A DNA stretch of 44,589 bases from Deltaproteobacteria bacterium (GTDB lineage Bacteria > Desulfobacterota > Desulfobulbia > Desulfobulbales > Desulfurivibrionaceae): contig JAJZRF010000021.1 of the NCBI GenBank assembly GCA_021847425.1, positions 1-44,589 of the forward strand, given 5' to 3'. The position numbers and the translations under genes were made by a program. Shown in pieces: positions 9,237 to 18,000 of this stretch. Under the pieces are notes generated by a model, which saw only the letters and a program-made list of their open reading frames with translations, did not search any database and was not told the origin of the DNA. Within the stretch, counting starts at the first letter, position 1. Every line of letters starts with the position of its first letter.

Positions 9237-9386
9237 TTGGCAAAACCAAACTATCAATACGAAAAACGGCAACGAGAGCTGGCAAAGAAAAAAAAGAAGG
9301 AAGAAAAGAAACAGAACTTGCAGGAAAAAAAGGAACTCCTCCAGGATACCGAGGCAGACCAGCCTTCGGGTTCAGAGGCGGACTGA
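9237..9386 (+). CDS. Small highly basic conserved-type protein (49 aa, TTG start)
   Basis: A 49-codon frame beginning at TTG: it reads (M)AKPNYQYEKRQRELAKKKK, then a Lys/Glu/Gln-rich helix and an acidic end (DTEADQPSGSEAD). Short proteins starting AKPNY-F/Y-EKRQ-ELAKKKKKEEK are, as I recall, widespread hypothetical proteins in proteobacteria; no function is established. TTG is the only reasonable start in this frame: no ATG or GTG lies between it and the end of cmoB. An overlapping frame opens with ATG at 9226 but encodes a low-quality sequence. No clear Shine-Dalgarno is visible. It could be a ribosome- or nucleic-acid-associated peptide judging by charge, which is inference. It lies 41 bases after cmoB. 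Confidence 0.65.
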   Translation: MAKPNYQYEKRQRELAKKKKKEEKKQNLQEKKELLQDTEADQPSGSEAD

Positions 9387-9474
9387 AGCCGTTTTTTTCA
9401 TCCGCCGCTGGCCGCCCCGAACCGCCGGCAACGCGCATCTCACCAAGTTCACGAATTTATTTCCGGTTTCCCCC

Positions 9475-9504
9475 TTGACTTCCACCACCACATCCGCATA
9501 GTAT
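9475..9504 (+). promoter_or_regulatory. Candidate sigma-70-type promoter for flagellin
   Basis: TTGACT (9475-9480) and TAGTAT (9499-9504) are separated by 18 bases, just upstream of an AGGAGG ribosome binding site near 9514. This would give a very short leader. I see no sigma-28 or sigma-54 consensus here, although flagellin genes are usually sigma-28 or sigma-54 dependent. Prediction by eye only. Confidence 0.4.
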
Positions 9505-9526
9505 GGGATATACAAGGAGGTATGCC

Positions 9527-10366
9527 ATGGCGATCACAATCAACAGCAACAGCAGCTCTTTAGTCGTAAGCCAACTGGGAAGCAGCCAGAAAAGCCTCGA
9601 CGCATCCCTGGAAAAAATCGCTTCCGGACGTCGCCTTAACAAGGCGGCGGACGATGCTGCCGGAATGACCATCGCCGACAGCCTGCTCAGCCAGGCGCAA
9701 GGAATGGGCCAGGCCTTGCGCAATGCCAACGACGCCATCTCCATGGCCCAAGTGGCGGACAGCGCCTTGGGCCAGTCAACAACGCTGGTGCAATCCATCC
9801 GCGAAAAGGCGTTGCAGGCCGCAACCGCCAGCCAGACCACGGAAACCCGCCAGGCTCTCCAGGCCGACATCAACAAATCCCTGACTCAGCTCAATAAGAT
9901 CGCCCAGAACACCACCTACAACGGGCAACAGCTGCTCTCCGGCACCTTTACCGGCAAGGAGGTGCAAACGGGCGCAAACAGCGGCGAAACCGTCAAATTG
10001 TCCATTGCCTCCGCCGCGCCGGACAAACTCGGCAGCGCAACGTTGGGCAAACTCTCCGAGGTCAACGTCTTGAGCCAGGCAAGCGCCCAGGCCGCCGTCA
10101 AGATTACCGACACAGCCCTGGCGCAGATCGACGCCTCCCGGGCCAACATCGGCTCCACCCAAAAACAGCTTGCCTCAACGATCAACAACCTGACCACCAC
10201 CGGCACCAATCTGCAGTCCGCAGCCTCGACCACCTCGGATGTGGACCTGGCGCAAGAGGCCATCAACTTCACCACCATGAAGGTTCTGACCCAGGCGCAG
10301 ACATTCGCCGCGGCCCAGGCCAAAAACATGAACAAGCAGAATGTCCTGAGCCTGCTCCAGGGCTGA
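9527..10366 (+). CDS. Flagellin
   Basis: Flagellar filament subunit of 279 residues, exported through the flagellar type III apparatus. The start at 9527 follows an excellent ribosome binding site (AAGGAGGTATGCC). The N-terminal D0/D1 half has the standard flagellin pattern SQLGSSQKSLDASLEKIASG, then RLNKAADDAAGMTIADSLLSQ and the ANDAISMAQVADSAL heptads. The central variable domain is very short (about 140-190). The C-terminal D1/D0 half includes ALAQIDASRANIGSTQKQL and ends DLAQEAINFTTMKVLTQAQ, then AAQAKNMNKQNVLSLLQG. No flagellar chaperone, cap or assembly genes are nearby, so this is an isolated monocistronic gene closed by a strong terminator. Confidence 0.95.
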   Translation: MAITINSNSSSLVVSQLGSSQKSLDASLEKIASGRRLNKAADDAAGMTIADSLLSQAQGMGQALRNANDAISMAQVADSALGQSTTLVQSIREKALQAATASQTTETRQALQADINKSLTQLNKIAQNTTYNGQQLLSGTFTGKEVQTGANSGETVKLSIASAAPDKLGSATLGKLSEVNVLSQASAQAAVKITDTALAQIDASRANIGSTQKQLASTINNLTTTGTNLQSAASTTSDVDLAQEAINFTTMKVLTQAQTFAAAQAKNMNKQNVLSLLQG

Positions 10367-10394
10367 ACCACCCCCTCCGTATTGTGCACCGTCT

Positions 10395-10439
10395 AAAAAA
10401 GAAGCCCCGAATCGGCAGCCGATTCGGGGCTTCTTTTTT
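10395..10439. terminator. Strong bidirectional intrinsic terminator
   Basis: GAAGCCCCGAATCGG (10401-10415) pairs perfectly with CCGATTCGGGGCTTC (10419-10433) around a three-base CAG loop. Six A residues precede it and six T residues follow. It serves flagellin on the plus strand and the ankyrin gene, the end of the corrinoid locus, on the minus strand. Confidence 0.95.
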
Positions 10440-10463
10440 GATTTGCGGGAGCCAAGGCCCCAT

Positions 10464-11171
10464 TCAGGCTCGTGGTTTTAGCCCGCCCTCAAGCCGCAAT
10501 ACCATTCTGGCGAGTTTCTGGTTATGCGCGACCTGCTCAACCATGTTCCCCTTGAAATTTTCCCTGGCAAATTGGGCTGCGGTTCGGCCATCTTCGGAAA
10601 CAAGCCGCGGGTCCGCGCCCCGGTCGAGGAGCAGATTGACAACCTCGATCCGGCCATTTTTAGCCGCCGCCATGAGCGGGGTCAAGCGGTTCTTACCCAC
10701 CCGGCAATTCGGATCCGCCTTGTAATCGAGAAGCAGGGCCGCGATCCGGGCATCCTCTTTATGCGCCGCAAGCCAGAGCGGCGTCCGGCCATCATGGTCA
10801 GCCACATTGGGACGAGCGCCAAAGTCCAGCAATCTGGAGACGATGGCCGGGTTGCCAGGGGCGATGGCGCAATGGAGCGCGGTGGTGCCGTCATCCGTGG
10901 CAGCATTGACGGTTTCGACCGTGGTCTTCACCAGGACATGATCGACCCCTTCCTCAAAACCCTGGGCAACCGCCTGCATGAGAATGGTTTTCCCTGTAGC
11001 ATCAACCACAAAAAAATCATCCCGCCGACGAAACCGTCCGAAAAGCCCCGTCTTTCCTCCCCCTCCTTCTTCATCCGGCACAGCCATGGACCTGCTCACA
11101 CGGACCAGAAAAAAGGTGACAATTGCCACCAGGGTAAAAAGCGCGAAGATGGCTGAGTATCCATCCGGCAT
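10464..11171 (-). CDS. Membrane-tethered ankyrin-repeat protein
   Basis: Protein of 235 residues with one N-terminal transmembrane helix (YSAIFALFTLVAIVTFFLV, about 5-23), a Gly-rich linker and four to five ankyrin repeats. Visible repeat cores are TDDGTTALHCAIAPGNPAIVSRLLDFGA, DHDGRTPLWLAAHKEDARIAALLLDY, then the NRLTPLMAAAKNGRIEVVNLLLDRGA unit and EDGRTAAQFARENF. The ATG at 11171 is chosen because GAGGAG lies just upstream and the transmembrane helix follows at once; longer upstream frames add only unlikely sequence. Ankyrin repeats bind protein partners; the partner is unknown. It is the last gene of the minus-strand run, 186 bases after btuD. Whether it belongs functionally to corrinoid uptake cannot be told from sequence. 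Confidence 0.85.
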   Translation of the reverse strand: MPDGYSAIFALFTLVAIVTFFLVRVSRSMAVPDEEGGGGKTGLFGRFRRRDDFFVVDATGKTILMQAVAQGFEEGVDHVLVKTTVETVNAATDDGTTALHCAIAPGNPAIVSRLLDFGARPNVADHDGRTPLWLAAHKEDARIAALLLDYKADPNCRVGKNRLTPLMAAAKNGRIEVVNLLLDRGADPRLVSEDGRTAAQFARENFKGNMVEQVAHNQKLARMVLRLEGGLKPRA

Positions 11172-11357
11172 GTTCTGCAACTCCTCTGTTTTGTTACGAT
11201 TCTTCCACATCGGCAAGCGTGCGGCGTCAAGATCGAGGCACAAATCGTTGCGTGCTCCGGGTGGTTGAAACGCAGACAAGCACAGCATAGCACCGAAAGC
11301 CGCGGCGGCAAAGCACAAAGCTGCAAAACGAACGCTGCTCCTGCCTGCGGAAACGGT

Positions 11358-12155
11358 TTACAAGAACTGGCTGTATTTGTGCGGAACCAGGGTAACGCGG
11401 GGCTTCTCGCCCAGGGAATTTTTTTCGACCAGCATGGCGCAGCCATAACAGGCGGCCAGACGCTCGGCAACGAGCACCTCGGAGGGGCGACCCACCATTT
11501 CCACTCTGCCGTTATGGAGCAGCAGCAGACGGTCGCCATAGAGAGACGCCAGATTGAGGTCGTGGGAGACCATGACGACCGTGGTGCCTTTTTCGACGCG
11601 GAACCGCTCCATAAGATCCATGATCTGGATCTGGTGGGCAGGGTCCAGGGAGGCGGTAGGCTCATCGAGCAGGATGATCTCCGGCTGCTGGCAGAGGGCC
11701 CGGGCAATGATCACCCGCTGCCTCTCGCCGCCGCTCAGCTGGTCAAGACGCCGGTGGGCAAGATGGGCCACCTCGGTAAACTGCATGGCCTCCCGGGCAA
11801 AAGCATGGTCTGCTTCCCCTTCAATTTCCAGAAGGCCAAGATGCGGGGCCCGCCCCATGAGAACGGTGTCTGCCACGGTAAAGGGAAAATTCAGGGAGAT
11901 CTGCTGGGGCACCACAGCGAGTCTGGCTGCCAATTGCCGCCTGGTGTAACCGGTCAAGGGTTGGCCGAGGATCTCTATCCCGCCGCCACCAATGGGGAGA
12001 AGATTGGCCAAGGCTTTGAGCAGACTGGTTTTACCGCTGCCGTTTGGCCCGATGATGAGATAGAACTCCCCGCGCCGAACCTGCATGGTGATATCCCGCA
12101 GAACCTGCCTTGTCCCGTAACACAGGTCAAGACCCTTGACGGAAATCACCGGCAT
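11358..12155 (-). CDS. btuD: ABC transporter ATP-binding protein, cobalamin/iron-chelate type (BtuD-like)
   Basis: Cytoplasmic ATPase of 265 residues that energises the BtuC-like permease next to it. Motifs: Walker A IGPNGSGKTSLL (about 34-45), Q-loop VVPQQISLNFPFTV, signature LSGGERQRVIIARAL (about 140-154), Walker B EIILLDEPTASLDP and the switch histidine in VVMVSHDLNLAS. The start at 12155 has GGAGG eight bases upstream and overlaps the end of the permease gene by ten bases, a typical coupled arrangement. FecCD-family transporters carry cobalamin, haem or ferric siderophores. The riboswitch and cbiZ/btuB context favours a corrinoid. Confidence 0.92.
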   Translation of the reverse strand: MPVISVKGLDLCYGTRQVLRDITMQVRRGEFYLIIGPNGSGKTSLLKALANLLPIGGGGIEILGQPLTGYTRRQLAARLAVVPQQISLNFPFTVADTVLMGRAPHLGLLEIEGEADHAFAREAMQFTEVAHLAHRRLDQLSGGERQRVIIARALCQQPEIILLDEPTASLDPAHQIQIMDLMERFRVEKGTTVVMVSHDLNLASLYGDRLLLLHNGRVEMVGRPSEVLVAERLAACYGCAMLVEKNSLGEKPRVTLVPHKYSQFL

Positions 12156-13168
12156 CGGTGCGACCTCCACAACAGGGCAAGGAAAAGCGGCGCCCCGATA
12201 ACGGCGGTGACAATGCCCACCGGCATCTCCCCAGTGCCCGGCAGGGTGCGGGCCAGCAGATCGCAGAGAATCAGATAGGCCCCGCCGCCCAGAATGCTGG
12301 ACGGCACCAGCAGCCGGTGGTCGGGGCCCAAAAACATCCGCAGAATATGGGGGACCACCAAGCCGACAAAACCGACCAGGCCGGACTGACAGACCACGAT
12401 GCTCACCATGAAGGTGGTGGTCACGAGAAGAATCAGGCTCAGCCGCTGCACATTGACCCCAAGCGCGGCGGCGGAGTCGTGCCCGGCCAGCAACAGGTTC
12501 ATGGGCCGGGCCAGGACAAAGATAAGCAGAAAACAAGGGAGCAGGGTCAGGAGAATGGGCAGCCGATCGGTGCTGAACATGGTGAAATCGCCCATGAGCC
12601 AGAAAAGAATCTGGTGCACCTGCGAGGTCTGGCTCATGGAAATGAGAAACATGATAATGGCGCCGCAAAAGGCGTTCATCATGACGCCGCCCAGCAGCAT
12701 GGAATCCCGGCTGATTGCGCTTTGCCCGGAAACCAGCCCGAGAACGAGAAACAGGATGAGCATGCTGCCGGAGAATGCCGCCAGGGGTACGCCGGGAAAG
12801 GGGGAAAGCCCCAGAAGCAGGCCGATGATCGCCCCCACCGCAGAGCCGCCGGAGATGCCGAGGATATACGGCTCAGCCAGGGGATTGCGGAGCAGGGCCT
12901 GAAAAACCAGGCCACCCAGGGCAAGGCTCGCCCCCGCCGTGGCGGCAAGAATCACCCGGGGCAACCGGATCGACCAGACAATCGTGCCGGTGATGGATTG
13001 GCTCCCGCCATTGCCGGAAAAAATCGCCCAAACCTCGCCGAAGCTGCTGCCGGACGGCCCCATACCGATGCCGAGAAACCCGCTTGCCGCAAGGAGAAAG
13101 CCGAACCCCAGGGTGATCAGGACCAGACGGCCGATTAATGATCGCTCACTTGCCACCAGGCCCACCAT
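12146..13168 (-). CDS. btuC: ABC transporter permease of the FecCD family (BtuC-like)
   Basis: Inner-membrane permease of 340 residues with about ten transmembrane helices; a homodimer is expected. Family signatures are visible: WSIRLPRVILAATAGASLAL, GLVFQALLRNPLAEPYILGISGG, and the ATPase-coupling and C-terminal segments GLVGFVGLVVPHILRMFLGPDHR and GEMPVGIVTAVIGAPLFLALL. The ATG at 13168 is chosen because it removes an implausible charged leader; the gene then overlaps the end of btuF by 23 bases. It is tightly packed between the binding protein and the ATPase in the usual F-C-D order. The substrate is assigned to corrinoids from context, not from the permease itself. Confidence 0.92.
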   Translation of the reverse strand: MVGLVASERSLIGRLVLITLGFGFLLAASGFLGIGMGPSGSSFGEVWAIFSGNGGSQSITGTIVWSIRLPRVILAATAGASLALGGLVFQALLRNPLAEPYILGISGGSAVGAIIGLLLGLSPFPGVPLAAFSGSMLILFLVLGLVSGQSAISRDSMLLGGVMMNAFCGAIIMFLISMSQTSQVHQILFWLMGDFTMFSTDRLPILLTLLPCFLLIFVLARPMNLLLAGHDSAAALGVNVQRLSLILLVTTTFMVSIVVCQSGLVGFVGLVVPHILRMFLGPDHRLLVPSSILGGGAYLILCDLLARTLPGTGEMPVGIVTAVIGAPLFLALLWRSHRCR

Positions 13169-14048
13169 AGAGTTCGGGATGGATAATTCCGGCCAGGGCT
13201 TCAAGGCCCTCGACAAGCCGGGGAGTCGGCCGGTCAAAAAGCCCGGCCTCCACCACATACAGCCGGTTCTGCCGCACTGCGGGCAGTTGTTGCCATTGGC
13301 GCCACTGGGCCTTGAGACTTTCCGGGCTGTGCCCTCCGGCCATGGAGGTGATCACGACAATCTCAGGATTCAAAGCCAGGGCCTGTTCCCAGCTGAGGCG
13401 CGGGTACGGAACCGGTCCGGCCCCGAGATTGCGCCCTCCGGCCAGGGTGATCAGCTCATGGGTAAAGGTGTTGGTCCCGGCGGTGATGATCGGCGCGGCG
13501 TCAACCTGGAAAAAGACCCGGGGCCGGGAGGCTGCGGCGCGTGCCAGCCGGCTGACCCTGGCAATGCGCCGCCCCATCTCCCGGGTGAGCGCTTCCGCCG
13601 TTTCCGAGGCTCCCAGCGCCGCCCCCATTCCTTTGATAGCCTCCATGATTCCCTCAAGGTTGCGCGGATCAATGATATAGACCGGGATGCCGAGGGCCTC
13701 GATTTTTTCCACCTCCTGTTTCGGATTGCCTTCCCGGATGCCGAAGCAGATATCCGGTTTCAAGGCGACAATGCGTTCCAGATCGAGCCGCACATAGGAA
13801 CCGATCCTGGGCAGGTTCTTGGCCGCCTCGGGATAATCGCTGTACTGGGTAACGCCCGCCAGCCTTTTCTCCTGGCCCAGGGCGTAGATAATCTCGGTGA
13901 TGCTGGGCGCAAGGGCAACAATCCGCCGCACCCTGGCCGGCATCTTTACCAGGCGGCCGGCCTGGTCGTGCAGCTCCAGGCCAAAGGCTGGCCCGGTCAT
14001 CCATGGCAAGATGCAAAGCAGGAAAAATATCTGTTTTATCCGGTTCAT
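13146..14048 (-). CDS. btuF: Periplasmic corrinoid/siderophore-binding protein (BtuF-like)
   Basis: Substrate-binding protein of 300 residues for the BtuC/BtuD transporter. The ATG at 14048 starts a signal peptide (MNRIKQIFFLLCILPWMTG, ending PAFG). The mature protein opens LELHDQAGRLVKMPARVRRIVALAPSITEIIYALG, the class III binding-protein pattern shared with BtuF, and continues with LAGVTQYSDYPEAAKNLPRIG and LERIVALKPDICFG. A C-terminal lobe follows after a long helix (about 155-185). It overlaps the permease gene by 23 bases. Immediately upstream lies a 15-codon remnant of a tonB 3' end, part of a direct repeat shared with 20824-20898. This is the second BtuF-type domain of the locus, the other being fused to CbiZ. 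Confidence 0.9.
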   Translation of the reverse strand: MNRIKQIFFLLCILPWMTGPAFGLELHDQAGRLVKMPARVRRIVALAPSITEIIYALGQEKRLAGVTQYSDYPEAAKNLPRIGSYVRLDLERIVALKPDICFGIREGNPKQEVEKIEALGIPVYIIDPRNLEGIMEAIKGMGAALGASETAEALTREMGRRIARVSRLARAAASRPRVFFQVDAAPIITAGTNTFTHELITLAGGRNLGAGPVPYPRLSWEQALALNPEIVVITSMAGGHSPESLKAQWRQWQQLPAVRQNRLYVVEAGLFDRPTPRLVEGLEALAGIIHPELYGGPGGK

Positions 14049-14095
14049 TTTTGCTCTATCCCCGCAGTTCAAAGCGCACCGGCACCCTGACCCGC
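14021..14095. repeat. 75-bp direct repeat, copy A (tonB-end/btuF-start junction)
   Basis: Aligns without gaps to 20824-20898. The outer blocks match 22/23 and 34/36, and the middle 16 bases match 8/16, giving 64/75. It covers the last codons of a tonB remnant and the first codons of intact btuF. The two copies lie 6.8 kb apart in the same orientation and flank the CbiK-CobN-DUF2149-ExbB-DUF2162 module. Confidence 0.85.
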
Positions 14096-14103
14096 TTCCC
14101 GGT
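14056..14103 (-). pseudogene. Remnant of the 3' end of a tonB gene
   Basis: Read on the minus strand this gives TGKRVRVPVRFELRG and a stop. Intact TonB at 20859-21719 ends MRVRVPVRFELRG and a stop, so the last eleven residues, RVRVPVRFELRG, are shared apart from wording at the left. Nothing further upstream resembles TonB: similarity stops near 14104 and cbiK ends at 14188. It is therefore a truncated relic of about 15 codons plus stop, directly upstream of btuF. Confidence 0.8.
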
Positions 14104-14187
14104 CCGAGGCCGCTTAAGATGAAAGGAATCCTCTCGCCGACTTCGAGCTGGGACATGACCGTCCCATTGCCTTGATAAGCCGGAGGG

Positions 14188-14982
14188 TCATTTTCCACAT
14201 GTACCTCTATTTTCCAGGACCACATCCAGAGCCGCAGCGATATGATCGGCCAGGATATCGCTTATTTCCGGCAGCATGCCGATACCCTGGTCAACCGCCT
14301 CTACTTCGATGCCTGCCGCCGCAAAAAGCGATTTCCAGGAATCATCATCCACACCCACCAGGTCTTCCTTGAAGTGGACTCCTGCCACCAGCATAAAGGG
14401 AATGAGACACACCTTTTTCAACCCTGCATCAACAACACGGGCGACAATCTCATCGGCCCCTGGATATTCTTCCACACAGCCGACAAAGATCCGTTCTCCA
14501 AAGCGCTCCCGCAACAGATATTGCAGAGCCAGATAACTTGCCCAAATGGGATGATCCGTGCCGTGCCCCGCCAGCACAATGGCCTCGTCCTGCAAGCGGG
14601 AGGCAATCAGGGGAGCCAGCATCGTGCCGATCCGCTGGTAGTCGGCAACCGAACTTAACAGCGGCAGGCCGATGGCAGTACGAATTTTTTCCCCTCCGGT
14701 CTCTTCGATAAGCCGATAAAATTCATGCCCGGCCAGAAAATGCACCGACTGCACCACGGCCCATTCATGTTTCTGTGCTTGCAAGCGGCGCAGGGCTTCA
14801 TAAGGATGCACCGTGTCGATATTCTTGCGTTTCTTGACCCAGTCCTTGACCATCCGGGATGAGTAGGCCCAGACAATTTCATGATCAGGAAAACGCTGCC
14901 TGATCCGTCCATCAATATACGCATAGGTGGACAGAGCTCTGGTTGTGGTGCCAAAGGCTGCCATTACAATGGGGGTATTCAT
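14188..14982 (-). CDS. cbiK: Sirohydrochlorin cobaltochelatase CbiK-type (class II chelatase)
   Basis: ATP-independent chelatase of 264 residues. The CbiK family inserts Co2+, and in sulfate reducers also Fe2+, into sirohydrochlorin for anaerobic B12 or sirohaem synthesis. Family motifs: MAAFGTTTRALSTYAYID at the N terminus, QSVHFLAGHEFYRL (His81, Glu87), VLAGHGTDHPIWASY (His140) and FMLVAGVHFKEDLVGVDDD then SWKSLF (His203). The three positions fit the metal-binding His/Glu/His set of CbiK. The ATG at 14982 follows GGAGAAGG; no signal peptide is present, so it is cytoplasmic as called, unlike the periplasmic CbiK variants reported in Desulfovibrio. It lies 95 bases downstream of the CobN-like gene. 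Metal specificity is not readable from sequence. Confidence 0.9.
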   Translation of the reverse strand: MNTPIVMAAFGTTTRALSTYAYIDGRIRQRFPDHEIVWAYSSRMVKDWVKKRKNIDTVHPYEALRRLQAQKHEWAVVQSVHFLAGHEFYRLIEETGGEKIRTAIGLPLLSSVADYQRIGTMLAPLIASRLQDEAIVLAGHGTDHPIWASYLALQYLLRERFGERIFVGCVEEYPGADEIVARVVDAGLKKVCLIPFMLVAGVHFKEDLVGVDDDSWKSLFAAAGIEVEAVDQGIGMLPEISDILADHIAAALDVVLENRGTCGK

Positions 14983-15077
14983 TATTTTTTCCTTCTCCAC
15001 AGTGACACCTCCGTTTTTCCTCGGCGGTTTGGTGTCCGCTTTTTCCACCCTGCCTCACTCCGCGCATCAAAAACCAG

Positions 15078-18000
15078 TTATCGTCTTTTGAAACCAAGGG
15101 CTACCAGTCCGATTGCCAGAATAAACCCCAAAATGAATATCCACGGAATAGGGGCTGAAAATGCGGCGCCTGCGGGTGCGCCGACCTCCTGCATTTCGAG
15201 CCCTTCCACAGATTTGCTTCCCGCCTTTGCCTTAGCCGCACCCTTTCCGTCAGGAGCGCGGCTGTTCAGGCCTTTGTTTTGGAGAATGGACTTTGCCGAG
15301 GTTCCTTTTTGTTGCCGCCGCGCCGGGGAATATTGCCCATGTTCGGTTTTTTTCATGGTATCCAAAGCCTTCATGAACCCCTGGGCCAAAGGACGCAGTC
15401 CAGGGACCGACAGGAGCGTACTGACAGTGTAGCTGGTGAGCTGGGGGTTGTTGCAGGTGTGGTCGCAACAGGCCAGCCCCACTTCCTGGACGCTTTCGGC
15501 GTACTCTTCCGCCAGGACCTCCACTACCTTTTTGTTCGGCTTCCAGTATCCCTTGCGTACCGTCTCCAGCATCCGGGCCGCCACCGATTGGTAGGCCCAC
15601 ATGTTTTTCGCCTTCCGGAACAGCTCCTTGATTCCCAGCCCGTATTTGTCCTGAATATACGTTTCGTACATCTCCTGCCACTTGGCGCCATCCACTGCTT
15701 CCGGCACCGTGACCTGCCAGCCCCACAGATGTTCCGTCACCTTGTCGACAAATCGGGCACCGGAGTACTCTTCCTTCATCATCGCCTTGATCCACTCCGG
15801 GTTCAGGTAGCGGGAACGCATCTCCATGCCCATCACCTTTTCAAGGCTCTCCTGTTTGGGCTGTTTTGGGTTGCTCATGGTTGTGACGTACACCTCGGGG
15901 CTCTTGCCGTCCACGGCACGGATTGCCATGACCGTCCCCCCCAGGTACTGGAAGAAATCATCATTATCAAGGGTTGCGATCAAATTACCGGAACGGCTGT
16001 GAACCGCCATTTTGCTGCCGGACAGGGCATTTTTAAACAGCGTAACACCGAGATCCTCCCCTTTGTACTCCGTCTTCTCGCCCCAAAAACCCTGACCAAA
16101 GGGATGCCCCAAGCGCTTGAAGTAAACATCAACCACCTGTTTTTCATTATGCCAGGAGTTGGAGGCAACGATCACCTTGTCTATGCCGGTGCCGTAGGAT
16201 CCGGGCTGCTCGGTAAATATCCGCACCGATGCAAGCCTCTGGGCCTTCTCCTCCGACATCCCTTTCTCCATCAACATCCTTTTCGTACTCTTGACATTGG
16301 CGCTGATCAGGTTGTCCCCTTCATCCTGATCCCTGGCAACAGTCACGGCGCTATCCAGCAACGCCATCAGGTTGGAAAAAAGATCCCGGTACAACCCGGA
16401 AGGGACCATGGTCACGTCAATCCGGCCTCGACCCAGTTCCCGCCGCGGGATTGCTTCCACCCCGGTCACCCGTCCCCGTTCGTCCCATTTGGGTCGCACC
16501 CCCATGAGATACATGACCTGAGACTCCATCACCCCTTCGTTACGAATGGTCTCGGTGCCCCAGAGGTTGAAGGTCAGCTTATCAGGATAGCTCCCGTGGC
16601 GCTTCTTGTACCCCTCTATCAACTCTTTGGCCAGTTTCTCCCCTGTGGCATAGGTAATGGAAGACGGTATCCTGGAGGGATCGAATGCGTAAAAATTCTT
16701 CCCGGTTGGCAGCGATTCCGGATTCCTGATCGGATCATTCCCTATGCCGGAAGGGATATACTTGCCTGCAAGGGCTGCCACAAACGAATCCAGCTCACAT
16801 GGGCCGCTCTTGATGATATCAGCCTCCAGGGCAGCCAACCGTTTAGCCCGTTCCTCCGCTGTCAGTCCCTTTTCGATGGAGAGAATCGCCTCGGCAGTGC
16901 TTCTGCAATATCGGTCATCAGGGGATTTCCCGAAGGTATGCAACCCGAAGGGGGTGATCTTTTCCCCGATCTCCCTGATGTAGTCATCCAACTCGTCCGC
17001 CTGTTCCGGGGTAGCAATGGCGGCAAGTTTCAGGTCGGTCAAAATCCCCTCCTTGCGGGCCAGGTCATTGATCTCCTCCAGTTTGCCGATTGCCAATTGA
17101 GAAGATTTCTCCCGCGCACCGTTGTAGTCGCTGATCAGGGAAGACAGCTCTTTCAACTCAGGGTTCATCCCTGCCTTGTCAAAGGGAGGGGTCATGTAAT
17201 CGATCACCACCCCCATCCCGCGCCTCTTGGCCTGCAACCCTTCTCCCACATCATCCACGATATAGGGATAAATGTTGGGCAGATCCTGAATCAGCAGTTC
17301 CGGCGGATCTTCCGCGGTAAAGCCAACTTCCTTGCCGGACAGCCATTCATGGGTGCCATGGGTGCCGATATGGGCCACGGCATCAGCCTTGAACTCATGT
17401 TTCAACCAGAGATAGAAGGCGATGTACTGATGGTGGGGTGCAATGGTGGTGTCGTGGTAGAGTTTTTTGACATCCTGCTCCCAGCCCCGCGATGGTTGGG
17501 GGGTGAAAAGAATATTTCCATATCTTAACGCAGGAATAACAAGATATTTCGTCCCGTTCGCACTCCGCCAAACCATAATGCGGCTCTCTTCCGGCTTGCC
17601 CCAGTCATGGAGCACCGCTCTCCTGAAACCATCCGGCAGGGTGGCGAACCAGCGCTTGTATGTCTCCATCGGGATCAGCACCGCCTGACCGCTGCGGGCC
17701 ATGCGATCTATCGCCGCCGGAGCCCAATTGCCGATGTTGCGGCCATGGCTGCGAATATCCTCAAACAGGCGATCCCTGGTAATCTCACCGCTCCCGGTGT
17801 CGTACCCTTCAGCCTGTAGTCTCGTGATGATTTCATAGAGACTTTCCGGGAGCACGTTCAGGTAACAAGCGCCGATATTCTGCTTACCCGGAGGATAGTT
17901 GTAGTAGATCAAGGCGATTTTTTTCAGGCTGTTGGGCTTTTGCTGCAAGGCCAGCCAACGTTTGATCCGTTCCGTCAAACGGTTGATCCGTTCCGGGATC

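Noticed and set aside
12156-12668. In-frame N-terminal extension of btuD
   Set aside because: It overlaps the permease gene in another frame; the internal ATG at 12155 has a good ribosome binding site and the correct ABC start.
14104-14187. Further TonB-like sequence between the tonB stub and cbiK
   Set aside because: Neither frame resembles the TonB C-terminal fold; similarity to the intact tonB stops near 14104.
14049-14225. Long N-terminal extension of btuF
   Set aside because: It reads through the tonB remnant and the end of cbiK in the wrong frame. The signal peptide begins at 14048.
15279-17528. 749-codon open frame on the plus strand
   Set aside because: Antisense to the CobN-like gene, with no domain or ribosome binding site; an artefact of G+C-rich codon use.
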